Assembly (NCBI GenBank): GCA_947259505.1
Contig: CAMYLT010000004.1
Location: 62,001-126,000, forward strand
Reading direction: 5' to 3'
Source: an uncultured Porticoccus sp.
Lineage (GTDB): Bacteria > Pseudomonadota > Gammaproteobacteria > Pseudomonadales > Porticoccaceae
Length of the DNA: 64,000 bases
Shown: piece after piece, positions 36,731 to 46,169 of the stretch
How the letters are laid out: each line of letters opens with the position of its first letter
How positions within the stretch are numbered: the first letter of the stretch is position 1
The notes under the pieces: model-generated
What the model saw: only the letters and a program-made list of their open reading frames with translations
Database searches by the model: none
What the model was told of the DNA's origin: nothing
Position numbers and translations under genes: made by a program

Positions 36731-37970
36731 TGTGGACACTGGGGCCCCCAGGACAGTGGCCTGATTCCAACCACCGCTTAACTGTCGGGAGATTATCTTC
36801 CCAACTGAAGTCAATCATGACTTTATGTCGTGCCAAGCGACCCATTTCTTCAGAATTCTCCTCTAGGACCAGCTGAATCTGGTTAACCCAGGCACTTTTA
36901 TCATCGCAAAGCAATACATGCTTACGGTGCTCAGCGTCAATTCCCTCAAGAGCTTGGGGAGAAACAATTACTGTTTTCGCCATGGCCATGGCTTCCAGCA
37001 CCTTATTTTGGATACCCCTGGCAACCCGAATTGGCACCACTGCGGCTTTGGCATATTTCAGGTAGGGACGAACATCTGGCACTCTACCGGTGACAATGAC
37101 ACCAGGAATTTTTGCCAACTGGCTAACTGTCTCGACAGGATTGCTGCCCACGATATAAAACCGAAGTTTGTTATTAGACATCCGTAGAATGGGGAAAACT
37201 TCCTTAGCAAACCAGCTGACAGCTTCTACATTCGGCCAATAATCCATGGCTCCAGTAAAAACCAGAGGTTTTTCATGTGCATCATAAGGGGTAGCGAGCT
37301 GAATATCTGGGGAGAAATAACTCGTATCCACCCCGTTGTTATAAAAACCAACTTTTCCTGCAATCTCTGGAGATAAAGACTTAAAAAGGTCCGCCTCTGC
37401 TAAAGAAACAAATAGGCTTGCATCAAACTCTTCTGCAACTATTTTTTCATACGCCAGCAATTTTTTTGCTTCACGACGATAAATCCAGCTAAGCGGAAAA
37501 GTCTTCTTAGTAGAATATTGGCGCCATTTGTCCGAATCGATATCGACAAAGTCGATAATTTTTCGTTCACCGTGCCATGCCTCGCCTGAAATATACTGGG
37601 CCATCGCAGAAGAGTAGATAACTGCTCGCTGGATATTGTGCCGGTTCAATTGCTCGTTAACCCAGCAGGCAAGCTCTTTACTGAAGAAATAGGGCAGCGT
37701 TAAGGCTACACCGGACATCAGCCCCGTCAGGCTTTTTATTTTAGCGTTTCGCTGATTGAGCCTTACAAAGCAGCATTCCTCACAAAAGGCACGCACCTGT
37801 GCTTGATACTGCCAATCTTCGGGATCATCTATAAAGGTTCCCAAATAAACACGATAATGCTCACTTAAATATTTTAATAACTGATAGGAGCGGATCTTAT
37901 CGCCCTTATTAGGAGGAAAGGGGATACGGTGGGATAGAAATAGTAGAGCCGGTTTCATGGGCTTTTTCAT
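36723..37970 (-). CDS. Sugar transferase, PEP-CTERM/EpsH1 system-associated (GT4, TIGR03087 type)
   Basis: The 415-residue protein begins with SHRIPFPPNKGDKIRSY near residues 13-29, diagnostic of this XrtA-associated glycosyltransferase family. The C-terminal domain has FTGAMDYWPNVEAVSWFA near 239-256 and PIRVARGIQNKVLEAMAMAK near 316-335, with the donor-binding Glu. It starts within the stop codon of the FemAB gene (1-base overlap) and precedes xrtA. Likely an inner-membrane-associated transferase. Confidence 0.92.
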   Translation of the reverse strand: MKKPMKPALLFLSHRIPFPPNKGDKIRSYQLLKYLSEHYRVYLGTFIDDPEDWQYQAQVRAFCEECCFVRLNQRNAKIKSLTGLMSGVALTLPYFFSKELACWVNEQLNRHNIQRAVIYSSAMAQYISGEAWHGERKIIDFVDIDSDKWRQYSTKKTFPLSWIYRREAKKLLAYEKIVAEEFDASLFVSLAEADLFKSLSPEIAGKVGFYNNGVDTSYFSPDIQLATPYDAHEKPLVFTGAMDYWPNVEAVSWFAKEVFPILRMSNNKLRFYIVGSNPVETVSQLAKIPGVIVTGRVPDVRPYLKYAKAAVVPIRVARGIQNKVLEAMAMAKTVIVSPQALEGIDAEHRKHVLLCDDKSAWVNQIQLVLEENSEEMGRLARHKVMIDFSWEDNLPTVKRWLESGHCPGGPSVHNG

Positions 37971-39001
37971 TACCCCAGGCTTTTAGCCAAGTAGGGGCCA
38001 ATTCTGTTGGCCACGGCCAAAGGTAATTTTTTCCATGCTCGAATAAACAACTGGTACTTGGGATTTAGCGGATTAATGTCCGGCACAGATGTCGACCTCA
38101 CCAAGTGGTATTCATAATAGAGCGGCTCGGGGGTAAAGCCCCAGTGTTTTTTAAAGTGGTAAGGCCCGCTATCATTTTTGCTGCGTCCAAAGTCAAAAAC
38201 TTCGATTCCTTGCTCAGCAGAACGGCGCATTAATTCCCAATACATGAAGTCATTCACTCCTTTGATATACCGTGCATCAGCAATGCTCCCTCCATAGTAG
38301 GGCAACACTTCATTTCGAAAATGAAAACTGACAACTCCAGCCACATCTCGGCCTTCATGGCTAATCATTAGTACGCCGCAATCCTTGCCAAAAACTTGCT
38401 GTAAAAGAGAAAAATATTTTTTTGAAAAAACTGGTGTTCCTAGATTTCTGACACTCTCGGAGTAAATACGGTAGACACGATCCCAGTGGTCTCCAGGCTC
38501 ACTCACCAAACCATTTTTAATACCTTTGCGCACCATGGTTCGCTGCTTACTCGGTATCGCTTGCATGTTTATATCAGGATCAGGGGAAATGCTGCGACGA
38601 AATGTCGAGTAGAGATTCTTGGTCGGCCAACCCTGACCTGATTCAGCCTGATTGCGTAGCTCAAGTGCATCGACTCCCAACGTTTGAGCTAGACGGCAAG
38701 CAGCATCTCTAAGTGCCGCAGCGACTTCCTCATTGTCCGACACGATACCGCCATAAACACAAAAAGGGGCTGATACCAGATTATTGCCAAATAACAAACT
38801 CTTATTCTGTGCAAGAGGTAAAACTCCCTCTATTTGGCCATTTCTTTCTGCAAATAAAAAAAATGTCTTGTGGCCAAAGGCGTTACTTAACACGGTGCGC
38901 CATCCGGCACGATGAAAAAAATTCCCCGACGGGGAGTTCAGAACATATTCATCCCAACGAACGTAGTCTTTATCAGTAAGCTGTTTTATTGTGAGCGTCA
39001 T
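37970..39001 (-). CDS. FemAB family XrtA/PEP-CTERM system-associated protein
   Basis: The 343-residue protein has a double GNAT-like fold of the FemAB family, with FFHRAGWRTVLSNAFGH near residues 28-44 and the C-terminal YYGGSIADARYIKGVNDFMYW near 234-254, followed by FDFGRSKNDSGPYHFKKHWG. FemAB proteins transfer aminoacyl groups from tRNA to cell-wall precursors; the XrtA form (TIGR03019) has no tested substrate. It overlaps the deacetylase gene by 29 bases. It may attach an amino-acid or acyl group to the EPS. Confidence 0.9.
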   Translation of the reverse strand: MTLTIKQLTDKDYVRWDEYVLNSPSGNFFHRAGWRTVLSNAFGHKTFFLFAERNGQIEGVLPLAQNKSLLFGNNLVSAPFCVYGGIVSDNEEVAAALRDAACRLAQTLGVDALELRNQAESGQGWPTKNLYSTFRRSISPDPDINMQAIPSKQRTMVRKGIKNGLVSEPGDHWDRVYRIYSESVRNLGTPVFSKKYFSLLQQVFGKDCGVLMISHEGRDVAGVVSFHFRNEVLPYYGGSIADARYIKGVNDFMYWELMRRSAEQGIEVFDFGRSKNDSGPYHFKKHWGFTPEPLYYEYHLVRSTSVPDINPLNPKYQLFIRAWKKLPLAVANRIGPYLAKSLG

Positions 39002-39884
39002 GCCGTCCCCATTGGTTTTCCCTCACCCCATTTTTACTGTTTGCCAAAAATATCTCATCTACCCGCCCCCAGTGGAAATCGTCTGTTAGACGCTCCAATC
39101 GGTGATACATTTTCTCTAGATTAAGATAATGACGGAATTTAGCCTTACCACTAGCCCCCTCAACACGGGGCTGCTCAGGATCAATCTCCCAGGGGTGAAA
39201 ATAGAAGATACAAGGCTCACCATCCTCTTTGTTTACCCGAGATAGAGCCCAGCGGGTAAAGCGGTATGGGAAAAGGCGGAACCAGCCACCGCCTCCGCAA
39301 TTAATATTCCTACCGACGATGGGGATAGTTGTAATCGGAATTTCCAGCAACCGGCTCTCAGCAGCTCGAAAAGCAAATCGGGGAGCATCAGGGATTCCGT
39401 ACAGGTCATGCTTGATTGGCACGATACTGGAGCTATATTGATAACCAGCATCAGCCAAGCAATCAAGCGCCCAAAGATTACCACTAGAAATGGAATAACT
39501 CGCAGCACGATACCCCAATACAGGGACTCCAGAGATATCCTCAAGCAAGTGCCGAGTAGCAGTGATATCTGCCTTGAAAGTTTGCCGATCCTGCTGACAA
39601 ACCCGAACATGCTCCCATCCATGGCTGGCTAATTCATGGCCCTGATCGACAATTCCCCTTACCATGCTTTTATAGCGTTCGGCAATCCACCCAAGAGTAA
39701 AGAAGGTTGCCTTGATATTTTTTCTCTCGAACAGCTCCAGGATTCTTTCTACATTGGCTTCGACCCGACAGGGAATTACATCCCACTGAGACTTATCCAC
39801 GCAATTCTCGAATGCAGAAACCTGAAAATAATCTTCCACATCCACCGTCATGGCATTACAAACAGAGCGCGTTGACCCAATCAT
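38973..39884 (-). CDS. XrtA system polysaccharide deacetylase
   Basis: The 303-residue protein has a NodB-type domain with MTVDVEDYFQVSAF near residues 12-25 (catalytic Asp pair), ELASHGWEHVR near 85-95 (metal His) and a C-terminal YFHPWEIDPEQPR near 239-251. This order matches the XrtA-associated deacetylase (TIGR03006). The ATG at 39882-39884 overlaps the wecB stop (ATGA); a longer TTG start at 39905 is less likely. It should deacetylate an N-acetylated sugar of the EPS. Confidence 0.92.
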   Translation of the reverse strand: MIGSTRSVCNAMTVDVEDYFQVSAFENCVDKSQWDVIPCRVEANVERILELFERKNIKATFFTLGWIAERYKSMVRGIVDQGHELASHGWEHVRVCQQDRQTFKADITATRHLLEDISGVPVLGYRAASYSISSGNLWALDCLADAGYQYSSSIVPIKHDLYGIPDAPRFAFRAAESRLLEIPITTIPIVGRNINCGGGGWFRLFPYRFTRWALSRVNKEDGEPCIFYFHPWEIDPEQPRVEGASGKAKFRHYLNLEKMYHRLERLTDDFHWGRVDEIFLANSKNGVRENQWGRHDAHNKTAY

Positions 39885-41029
39885 TGCTCTCGACTCTGAA
39901 ACCAAACTCGGATGGTTTCGACAATTCGTTCAGCAGCACAGCCATCCCAAAGATCAGGTACGCGGCCCGACTTTCCACCGGTTGCCATTATATTCCTAAC
40001 ACATTGACGTATCTTCTTTGGATCAGTGCCCACAATTGTATTGGTACCTTGATCCACGGTAATTGGTCTCTCGGTATTTTCGCGCAATGTGATACATGGT
40101 ACTCCTAAGGCGGTTGTTTCTTCCTGAATACCACCCGAATCTGTTAGTACCAATCTAGCTTCTTTCATCATGCCGAGCATTTCCAGATAGCTTAGAGGTG
40201 AGACCATTTGAAAAGCAGTGCCGTCAAGCAACGAGTCCAACCCTGTTTCAAGTATTCGCTGACGCGTTCTCGGATGAACAGGAAAAATCAGTGGAATATC
40301 CGTACTTATTTCTGCTAATACACGCAAGAGTTTTTCTAAAACTTTTTGGTGATCAACATTGGCTGGGCGGTGCAACGTTACCAAGCCATACCCTCTGGAA
40401 AAATCGATACCGAACTTGCTCTCCACATGAGCACTAATTGTTGTGGCTGCGGGAACTGCATCAGATAAATTAAACCGGAGAGTGTCAATCATGACATTAC
40501 CAACGAAATGGATACACCCATCATCGATACCCTCCTTCTTGAGATTGGAAGCAGCTGAATACTCTGTGGTAAACAACAAATCAGAGATCTGATCTGTTAG
40601 AACACGATTGATCTCCTCCGGCATTGAGCGATCACCACTACGCAAGCCCGCCTCGACATGAATGACCGGAATTCCTTTTTTGACTGCCACGAGAGCACAA
40701 GCTATCGTGGAATTAACATCCCCTACCACTAATATGGCATCAGGCTGATAATCATCAAGTACCGGCTCAAAACGCCTCATGATTTCTGCAGTTTGAACCG
40801 CATGAGAGCCAGAACCAACGCCTAGGTCTACATCAGGTTCCGGGATGTTTAATTGATCAAAAAAGGAGGCTTTCATAGCAACATCGTAATGTTGCCCTGT
40901 GTGGAGCAATTTACCCGAAAGACCCGATTTACCATGGTTTAAAGCCCGCATAATCGGGGCTATTTTCATGAAATTTGGCCGAGCTCCTACAACACAGAGA
41001 ATCTCCGCTGACTTGGGTAACCTAGCCAT
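39881..41029 (-). CDS. wecB: UDP-N-acetylglucosamine 2-epimerase (non-hydrolysing)
   Basis: The 382-residue enzyme interconverts UDP-GlcNAc and UDP-ManNAc. Motifs of the family are visible: GARPNFMKIAPIM near residues 15-27, GDVNSTIACALVAVKKGIPV near 93-112, HVEAGLRSGDRSMPEE near 114-129 and TDSGGIQEET near 287-296. ATG at 41027-41029 is preferred over TTG at 41035. Situated between the outer-membrane barrel gene and the XrtA deacetylase, it supplies an amino-sugar donor for the EPS. Confidence 0.93.
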   Translation of the reverse strand: MARLPKSAEILCVVGARPNFMKIAPIMRALNHGKSGLSGKLLHTGQHYDVAMKASFFDQLNIPEPDVDLGVGSGSHAVQTAEIMRRFEPVLDDYQPDAILVVGDVNSTIACALVAVKKGIPVIHVEAGLRSGDRSMPEEINRVLTDQISDLLFTTEYSAASNLKKEGIDDGCIHFVGNVMIDTLRFNLSDAVPAATTISAHVESKFGIDFSRGYGLVTLHRPANVDHQKVLEKLLRVLAEISTDIPLIFPVHPRTRQRILETGLDSLLDGTAFQMVSPLSYLEMLGMMKEARLVLTDSGGIQEETTALGVPCITLRENTERPITVDQGTNTIVGTDPKKIRQCVRNIMATGGKSGRVPDLWDGCAAERIVETIRVWFQSREQ

Positions 41030-41041
41030 AAACAATATGCC

Positions 41042-42502
41042 CTAAAAGTCGATGGATAGGTTCACACTCACCCGATTTTCTTTGTAATTATCGCTGGGAA
41101 GCTCCGAATCACGATCTGAGAAACTATAAGCCAGCCCCACTGAAGTTTTTGGGGTCAGCTGTCGATCAAGGCTCAAATAAAATCTAGAGGTGTCAGCCTG
41201 ATCTCCAGCAGTACTTTCCCTCTCATCCCAGGTTATACGAGATGTCGCAGAAAGCTTCGACGACAGGTCTCGACTCAACCTGATCCCGGTTGTAGTAAAA
41301 GTTTGATCGCCATCAACATCTTCACGAATCTGTTTTGACTCCTTAAAGAAGAGCGTCAAGCTGGTGCGGCGGCCTTTCAATGTCCACGAGCTATCAAACA
41401 GCTCATTGGTAAAAATTCCTTGATCCCTAAAGGTAACATTGTCGGTTAAAAAAAGAGGCTCGCCTGTTATGGGATCAACCAAATCACCAAACACGTCTTG
41501 ATTAGCAAAAAAATCGGCGTTACGTCGTTCAGAACGAGTATCTGTTAATGTACGAGAATAGCTCACAGAAACCACAGAATGCCTAACTTGATAAGTTAAC
41601 TTTAACCTGGGTGTCGTACTGTAAAAATGCTGTCCGTAGCCTAAATCAACAGATGCACGCTTGTTGGGAGTCCACAAAACACCCACATCCCAGAACTGGT
41701 CATCCGTGTCTTCGTTATTATAGGTTTGGTAATCGTTCCACTCTTGCCCAAGCGTACCGCTTAGCTGCCATTTTCGATCAAACCGATACCCAACTTTAAT
41801 ACTGCTTGAATAACGCTCACTGTCTGCATTCTGATTGAGATACCCGCCGCCATCAAACTTGGTTTTTTTATAGTCACTAGTCAAGCCCCAGTTGATGCGA
41901 CCGAACTCTGGGCCGCTGTTCAACGTGAGGACTACCGAATTTTGGGTGCTATCGGATAATTCATCACTCTTGTTTATCTGATCATCAAAGGTGTAACGCA
42001 ATTTGAGATCGGCAAATTGGGCAAAGCGATGAACAACAAAAGGACTCACACTATAGTCGTACGTCGTGGTAGTGTTTTCGGTTTTATTTAGGGAGCTGTT
42101 ACCCGCAGCACCAAAGGGGTCTATCTGAGACTGATTTGAGTAGATATCTCCTTCTAAAAAGAAGAAATCTTCAAGCAACTCAACACTACCATCACCACGA
42201 ATTCTGGGGTTCAATGCATCCGCACCTCCACCCAAATCATTGAACTCGAACGCAGCCCTCATGGACATATTGGCACGTCGCCCTTTACCTTCAACATCAA
42301 AACCAGGTCTTATTACACTGATAAAATCACTGTCTTCACCACTTTCTTGTAGTTTTATATTATCTGTGTAGATCTCACTAAAAACGACATTACTCTTGGC
42401 TTTCCACTCCCCAGCATTACCCGATGAAGCATAGAGCGCCAACAACACAACAACTACCGCCTTGCCACTACGCTGGGAAAACATCCATAAAAAAGCACCC
42501 AT
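41042..42502 (-). CDS. TIGR03016-type PEP-CTERM system-associated outer membrane beta-barrel
   Basis: The 486-residue protein has a signal peptide (MGAFLWMFSQRSGKAVVVVL, cleavage near SGNAGE) and alternating beta-strands ending with an aromatic-rich tail (NRVSVNLSIDF), as expected for an outer-membrane barrel. The start at 42502 comes one base after the upstream stop and follows GGTGG; the long frame from 42568 would read through the YG repeat region of the kinase gene. It probably forms the EPS exit channel or a scaffold. Its exact role in the family is not known. Confidence 0.85.
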   Translation of the reverse strand: MGAFLWMFSQRSGKAVVVVLLALYASSGNAGEWKAKSNVVFSEIYTDNIKLQESGEDSDFISVIRPGFDVEGKGRRANMSMRAAFEFNDLGGGADALNPRIRGDGSVELLEDFFFLEGDIYSNQSQIDPFGAAGNSSLNKTENTTTTYDYSVSPFVVHRFAQFADLKLRYTFDDQINKSDELSDSTQNSVVLTLNSGPEFGRINWGLTSDYKKTKFDGGGYLNQNADSERYSSSIKVGYRFDRKWQLSGTLGQEWNDYQTYNNEDTDDQFWDVGVLWTPNKRASVDLGYGQHFYSTTPRLKLTYQVRHSVVSVSYSRTLTDTRSERRNADFFANQDVFGDLVDPITGEPLFLTDNVTFRDQGIFTNELFDSSWTLKGRRTSLTLFFKESKQIREDVDGDQTFTTTGIRLSRDLSSKLSATSRITWDERESTAGDQADTSRFYLSLDRQLTPKTSVGLAYSFSDRDSELPSDNYKENRVSVNLSIDF

Positions 42503-42503
42503 T

Positions 42504-43448
42504 CTAGACACCACCCGCTCGGGTTCTATCTGAGCCGTAACCATAACCATAACCATAACCGTACCCATGGGTATATTGATCCCATGGATATTTTCTGGCC
42601 TTATTCAACACCAGCCCGATGATCTTGTCGTCACTAATCTGAGAAACAGCTTGCTTAACCATCTCAGGTGCTGTCTTCTCCGCCTCAACAACAAACATTA
42701 CCTGCCCCATGAAACCGGCCAAGACACCCGCCTCACTTGTTTGCAAAAAAGGAGGAGAATCGAAAATAATGACCCGATCAGAATAACGTAATGACAGCTC
42801 CGCCATGAGGAGATGCATACGCTCACTAGCAAGCAACTCTGTAGAACGCTCATGGGGAATACCTGCCGGAATAATTCGCACGTTAGGCAAATTGGTTCTC
42901 AGCAAAACGTCCTCGACACCCAGATCATCTCGTTCCAGCAAATCAACCAGTCCTAGCTTGTTATCAGGGATTCCTAGCAACCTACCTGCGCTTGATTTAG
43001 CAATGTCTGCATCGACAAACAGTACTGTCTTGTTTTTTTCCAGGGAGATACTCAACATGAGATTGATAGCGGAGAACGTCTTTCCCTCGCCCTCAAATGA
43101 GCTGGTTACCATTATCAAATTGGCATTCTCTGCCTCATCCGCAACATTGCCATCAATATTTTTCAACAAAGGTCGTTTGATCGCTCGATATTCTTCCGCA
43201 ATACTGCTGCGGGGCTTTTCCGGCGAAACAAAGCCCATTTCATCCAGCCGGGAAAAGGGCAAAATTATATCTGGCGGCAAGTCACAGGCCGCCTCTCTCG
43301 GCAAACCTGCAGAATAGCCTAGAGGCGGCCCTTTGCGAGAAGACACCGAGCCCGATACACTTATCGCAGATGTTTCAGGTACTGAAGACTTACCCTCTGC
43401 AGGCTCTTTTACCGCCAGTTTTTCTACAGCTTTTTCTATCGTGCTCAT
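42504..43448 (-). CDS. Exopolysaccharide/PEP-CTERM locus tyrosine autokinase (BY-kinase)
   Basis: The protein (314 residues from ATG at 43446-43448) is a CpsD-like bacterial tyrosine kinase: Walker A SSFEGEGKTFSAINL near residues 116-130, Walker A' TVLFVDADIA near 142-151 and Walker B RVIIFDSPPF near 220-229. The C-terminal tail has alternating Gly-Tyr residues (five YG units near 300-309), the expected autophosphorylation cluster, encoded by a hexamer repeat. Together with Wzz (43507) and the phosphatase (2377) it should control chain length. Start chosen by similarity to MSTIEKAVEKL-type starts. Confidence 0.92.
   Translation of the reverse strand: MSTIEKAVEKLAVKEPAEGKSSVPETSAISVSGSVSSRKGPPLGYSAGLPREAACDLPPDIILPFSRLDEMGFVSPEKPRSSIAEEYRAIKRPLLKNIDGNVADEAENANLIMVTSSFEGEGKTFSAINLMLSISLEKNKTVLFVDADIAKSSAGRLLGIPDNKLGLVDLLERDDLGVEDVLLRTNLPNVRIIPAGIPHERSTELLASERMHLLMAELSLRYSDRVIIFDSPPFLQTSEAGVLAGFMGQVMFVVEAEKTAPEMVKQAVSQISDDKIIGLVLNKARKYPWDQYTHGYGYGYGYGYGSDRTRAGGV
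42537..42566 (-). repeat. Hexanucleotide tandem repeat coding for the (Gly-Tyr) tail of the tyrosine autokinase
   Basis: Five consecutive 6-base units (GGTTAC, GGTTAT three times, GGGTAC on the coding strand) encode the Gly-Tyr pairs near the kinase C-terminus. As the unit is six bases, copy-number change would alter the number of tyrosines without a frameshift. Confidence 0.9.
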
Positions 43449-43506
43449 AGTGAGCCACATATGAGACAAAGCCCATCCACTAACAACCCAAATACACCTG
43501 ATGCAA

Positions 43507-45045
43507 TCATACCAACCCCCATTGCTGGGTTAGGTTAACCCCTGCATAAGCAGCAAGGAGAAAGAAAAACAATCCTAAAAACTGCAATCTGTTGATCAAA
43601 GTCGCTCGTCGCTGTACCGGAGTGGGGATATACATGACACAACCCAAAACCGGCAAGCCCGTAATGCCACCAAGGCGACGGCGATCTGATACAACCGGTT
43701 TAAGCAAGGAAAGCAGAAGCGATATACCAACACCGATCATCAATGAAGCAGCAAGCACGCCAGAGTTGAGGAGCAATTTATTTGGCTTGTTTGGACGAAG
43801 GGGAACAAACGGAGGATCAACCACCTTGAACACCAGGTCATTCGCCTGTTGCTCTACATCTTCAGATATATAGGCAGACTCCCGGCGCTCAAGTAGCTCG
43901 GTATGCTGCTGTGAGACCACCTCGTAGTCACGATTAAGTTGCACCAATTCAGCCTCTATGACCGGAATTTTATCCACCATATTATCAAGCTCATCTGCAC
44001 GGCGTTGGTATTCCGTTACCCTCACTCGCAACTCGGCAACATTTGCCTCCGACTCTGCAAGCATTGCGCGCATCTGCTGATAGACCGGGCTGGCATTCAA
44101 CCCAGACAAATCGGACGTATCACCTGACATAGCCTCTTCAATTGCCGCCTTCCTCTCTTGATCCAGCTCCGCAATAAGGTTTTTTATTTGCACAACCTCA
44201 GGGTGACGATCAGTATACTTCGAGAGCAATTCATCCATTTTTGCTTTAAGGGAATTAATTCTACCGTCAATGGCCGACTCTCCTTGGGGGCCACCACTAG
44301 CCAGGAAAACTGGCTGCTCTCCAGATAACTGACGCTTCAACTCATCTCGCCGATTCTGCATTTCTCTAAGCTGCAGGCTAGCCTCACTCAATTGCTGCTT
44401 AGCTGCAACCAGTCGCTGATAATAGCCCCCCCCCTCACCAGGCAGAACGCCTGCATGCTTCTGCTTGAAACTGGCCAGTGCGGCTTCAGCCTCGGTCAAG
44501 CGCCTTTCATACTCAGCAATCTGTTTATCGAGAAAAGTCTGGGCACTACTGGAATCCCCTCTTTTTTCACCAACAGCACTTTCAACAAATACCGTTATAA
44601 GCGCCTGCACAACCTTTTTGGCAAGTTCACGATCCTTGTGATAGAAGGAGACCGAATACAAAGAAGAGTTACGCCTATCCCCAGACAAATTGATAGCCTT
44701 CCTTAGGCTTGATGAAAGGGCCTCCTTTTGAGCCTCTGTCTGCGCACGTAAATCCATATCAGTCATTCGCATCAGCTTTTCTAGGTTGGGCCTACTCAGC
44801 AACGTCCTACTGAGCAGCTCCACTCGCTGATTAATATCAGGCTGAATGGCCAACCCTCTCAAAAGAGGACGCAAGATACTATTGGTATCGACATGTATAC
44901 GAGCAGTCGCCACAAACTGATCAGGCACCTGTGAAGCCCAAAACCAACCACAGATAGCAACCAACCAAGCAACTACCAAGCCGGCCCATCTGAAGCGCCA
45001 CATACCAGAAAGGTAGCCAAAAAGGTGAGCCAGCATCTCTTGCAT
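43507..45045 (-). CDS. XrtA system polysaccharide chain-length determinant (Wzz/PCP family)
   Basis: The 512-residue protein has an N-terminal membrane helix (about residues 18-36), a long periplasmic part with coiled-coil regions between about 160 and 375 (for example ERRLTEAEAALASFKQKHAG), and a C-terminal helix pair near 425-445 and 485-502 with a Pro-rich motif (PLRPNKPNK) before it. This is the classical PCP architecture that determines EPS chain length and interacts with the tyrosine kinase. It is 44 bases downstream of the export-protein gene. Confidence 0.92.
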   Translation of the reverse strand: MQEMLAHLFGYLSGMWRFRWAGLVVAWLVAICGWFWASQVPDQFVATARIHVDTNSILRPLLRGLAIQPDINQRVELLSRTLLSRPNLEKLMRMTDMDLRAQTEAQKEALSSSLRKAINLSGDRRNSSLYSVSFYHKDRELAKKVVQALITVFVESAVGEKRGDSSSAQTFLDKQIAEYERRLTEAEAALASFKQKHAGVLPGEGGGYYQRLVAAKQQLSEASLQLREMQNRRDELKRQLSGEQPVFLASGGPQGESAIDGRINSLKAKMDELLSKYTDRHPEVVQIKNLIAELDQERKAAIEEAMSGDTSDLSGLNASPVYQQMRAMLAESEANVAELRVRVTEYQRRADELDNMVDKIPVIEAELVQLNRDYEVVSQQHTELLERRESAYISEDVEQQANDLVFKVVDPPFVPLRPNKPNKLLLNSGVLAASLMIGVGISLLLSLLKPVVSDRRRLGGITGLPVLGCVMYIPTPVQRRATLINRLQFLGLFFFLLAAYAGVNLTQQWGLV

Positions 45046-45089
45046 AGTCGATTCGTCCTTAAATACAAGTTAAGAATAGATTGATCGAC

Positions 45090-45731
45090 TTAAAACCAAG
45101 CTTCCGGAATGATGATGATATCGCCAGGGAATAAAGCAATATTCGCAGATATCTGGCCGTCTTTAAGCAAGTCCTCCAGTCTCAAACCGTAAGTGTTTTG
45201 GTCTCCACCAAAGTTGCGCACTAACACAGCCTTGTTACCATCGGCAAATTCCGTCAAACCACCCACCTCAACCATCAAATCAAGCAAGGTCATGTGTTTC
45301 CTGTAAGGGATATTGGTCGCCTCGGCAGCCTCACCAACCACCCTCACCTGCTGAGTAGGAACACCTTGGAAATCATCGACAATCACACTAACAACTGCGC
45401 TCTTTACATATTCCGAATAGGCAGCCTCAATATCACGAGCAAGCTCAGAAGGCGTCTTGCCGCTAGCCTCAATATTCTCGACAAGCCTCGTGCTAATTTT
45501 ACCGTCAGGACGAACTTTGACACCGTCAATAGTTAACTCTTCATTACCCCAGACGAACACCTCCATGCTGTCCCCTGGCCCAATAACGTAGGTATAATCA
45601 ACCTGCATATTGCGCTGATCCTCAGGAACCTGAGGAGGGGCTGACGAAGCACAACCAGAAAGGACCAAAACAGCCACGCCAGCAGTAATTGCGCAACAAC
45701 TTTTAGAAAACACAGAAATAAAACCAGACAC
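45090..45731 (-). CDS. XrtA/PEP-CTERM system exopolysaccharide export lipoprotein (Wza/EpsE-like)
   Basis: The 213-residue protein has a lipoprotein signal peptide with lipobox LSGC (Cys near 27), then the polysaccharide-export domain IGPGDSMEVFVWGNEEL near 50-66 and a SLBB-like part with TLLDLMVEVGGLT near 148-160. It forms the outer-membrane export ring. The GTG start at 45729-45731 is supported by AGGGAGGAG seven bases upstream. It is the first gene of the long minus-strand EPS operon, divergent from the sugar transferase gene across a 438-bp gap. Confidence 0.92.
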   Translation of the reverse strand: MSGFISVFSKSCCAITAGVAVLVLSGCASSAPPQVPEDQRNMQVDYTYVIGPGDSMEVFVWGNEELTIDGVKVRPDGKISTRLVENIEASGKTPSELARDIEAAYSEYVKSAVVSVIVDDFQGVPTQQVRVVGEAAEATNIPYRKHMTLLDLMVEVGGLTEFADGNKAVLVRNFGGDQNTYGLRLEDLLKDGQISANIALFPGDIIIIPEAWF

Positions 45732-46169
45732 GATTCAGCTCCTCCCTTGAGTGCTTCGAGTACAAATCGTCGGCGAGTGTAACACGCGCCCAAAACCATT
45801 GACCAGCAGCCGAAAAACACGAAATCAGCCCCAAACCAACGTCGATTCTAGCAGTATTACCTCTATTTTTTACGCCGCTCACTCCCAAAGATTGCCCGCT
45901 TATTCCAAAGAAGGACAAAACGACCTCTCTGAAAAACATTTTTACTGGTATGATGCCTCAGAAATGATTGCGTCTAGTTAGGAGCAAAATATAAACCGCA
46001 CTTCGGAGTTCTAGAGTCCCCCAGCACAACGCGATCCCAAGCCGGTTGAAAATAAATAATATTTAGCTGCACCAACATCCGAAGACCTCCCAAAAAGGCA
46101 CCTAAAGGACACCTGCATACCAGCAGGCTCAGATGGCAACCACGCAACGGAAAAGGTTGAATTCAGAAA
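45732..46169. promoter_or_regulatory. Divergent intergenic region between the export and initiating transferase genes
   Basis: This 438-bp gap must carry the promoters of both main EPS operons. On the plus strand an extended -10 box TGGTATGAT (hexamer TATGAT at 45949-45954) is visible, with no good -35 box. Toward the export gene no strong sigma-70 promoter is visible. The ribosome binding site of the export gene lies at 45739-45747. No gene or RNA structure was recognised here. Confidence 0.5.
45946..45954 (+). promoter_or_regulatory. Candidate extended -10 promoter for the initiating sugar transferase
   Basis: TGGTATGAT combines the TGn extension with a -10 hexamer differing from TATAAT at one base. 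No -35 consensus occurs 17 bp upstream, as is usual for extended -10 promoters. It would give an untranslated leader of about 210 bases. Confidence 0.35.

Noticed and set aside
36731-36814. Longer N-terminus of exosortase A
   Set aside because: It would overlap the preceding glycosyltransferase gene by 92 bases and adds a stretch that does not resemble exosortases.
45984-45997. Minus-strand GG-N10-GC with TTGCT before the export gene
   Set aside because: The -12 half is good, but only GG matches in the -24 half, and it would give a leader of about 240 bases. Too weak to call.
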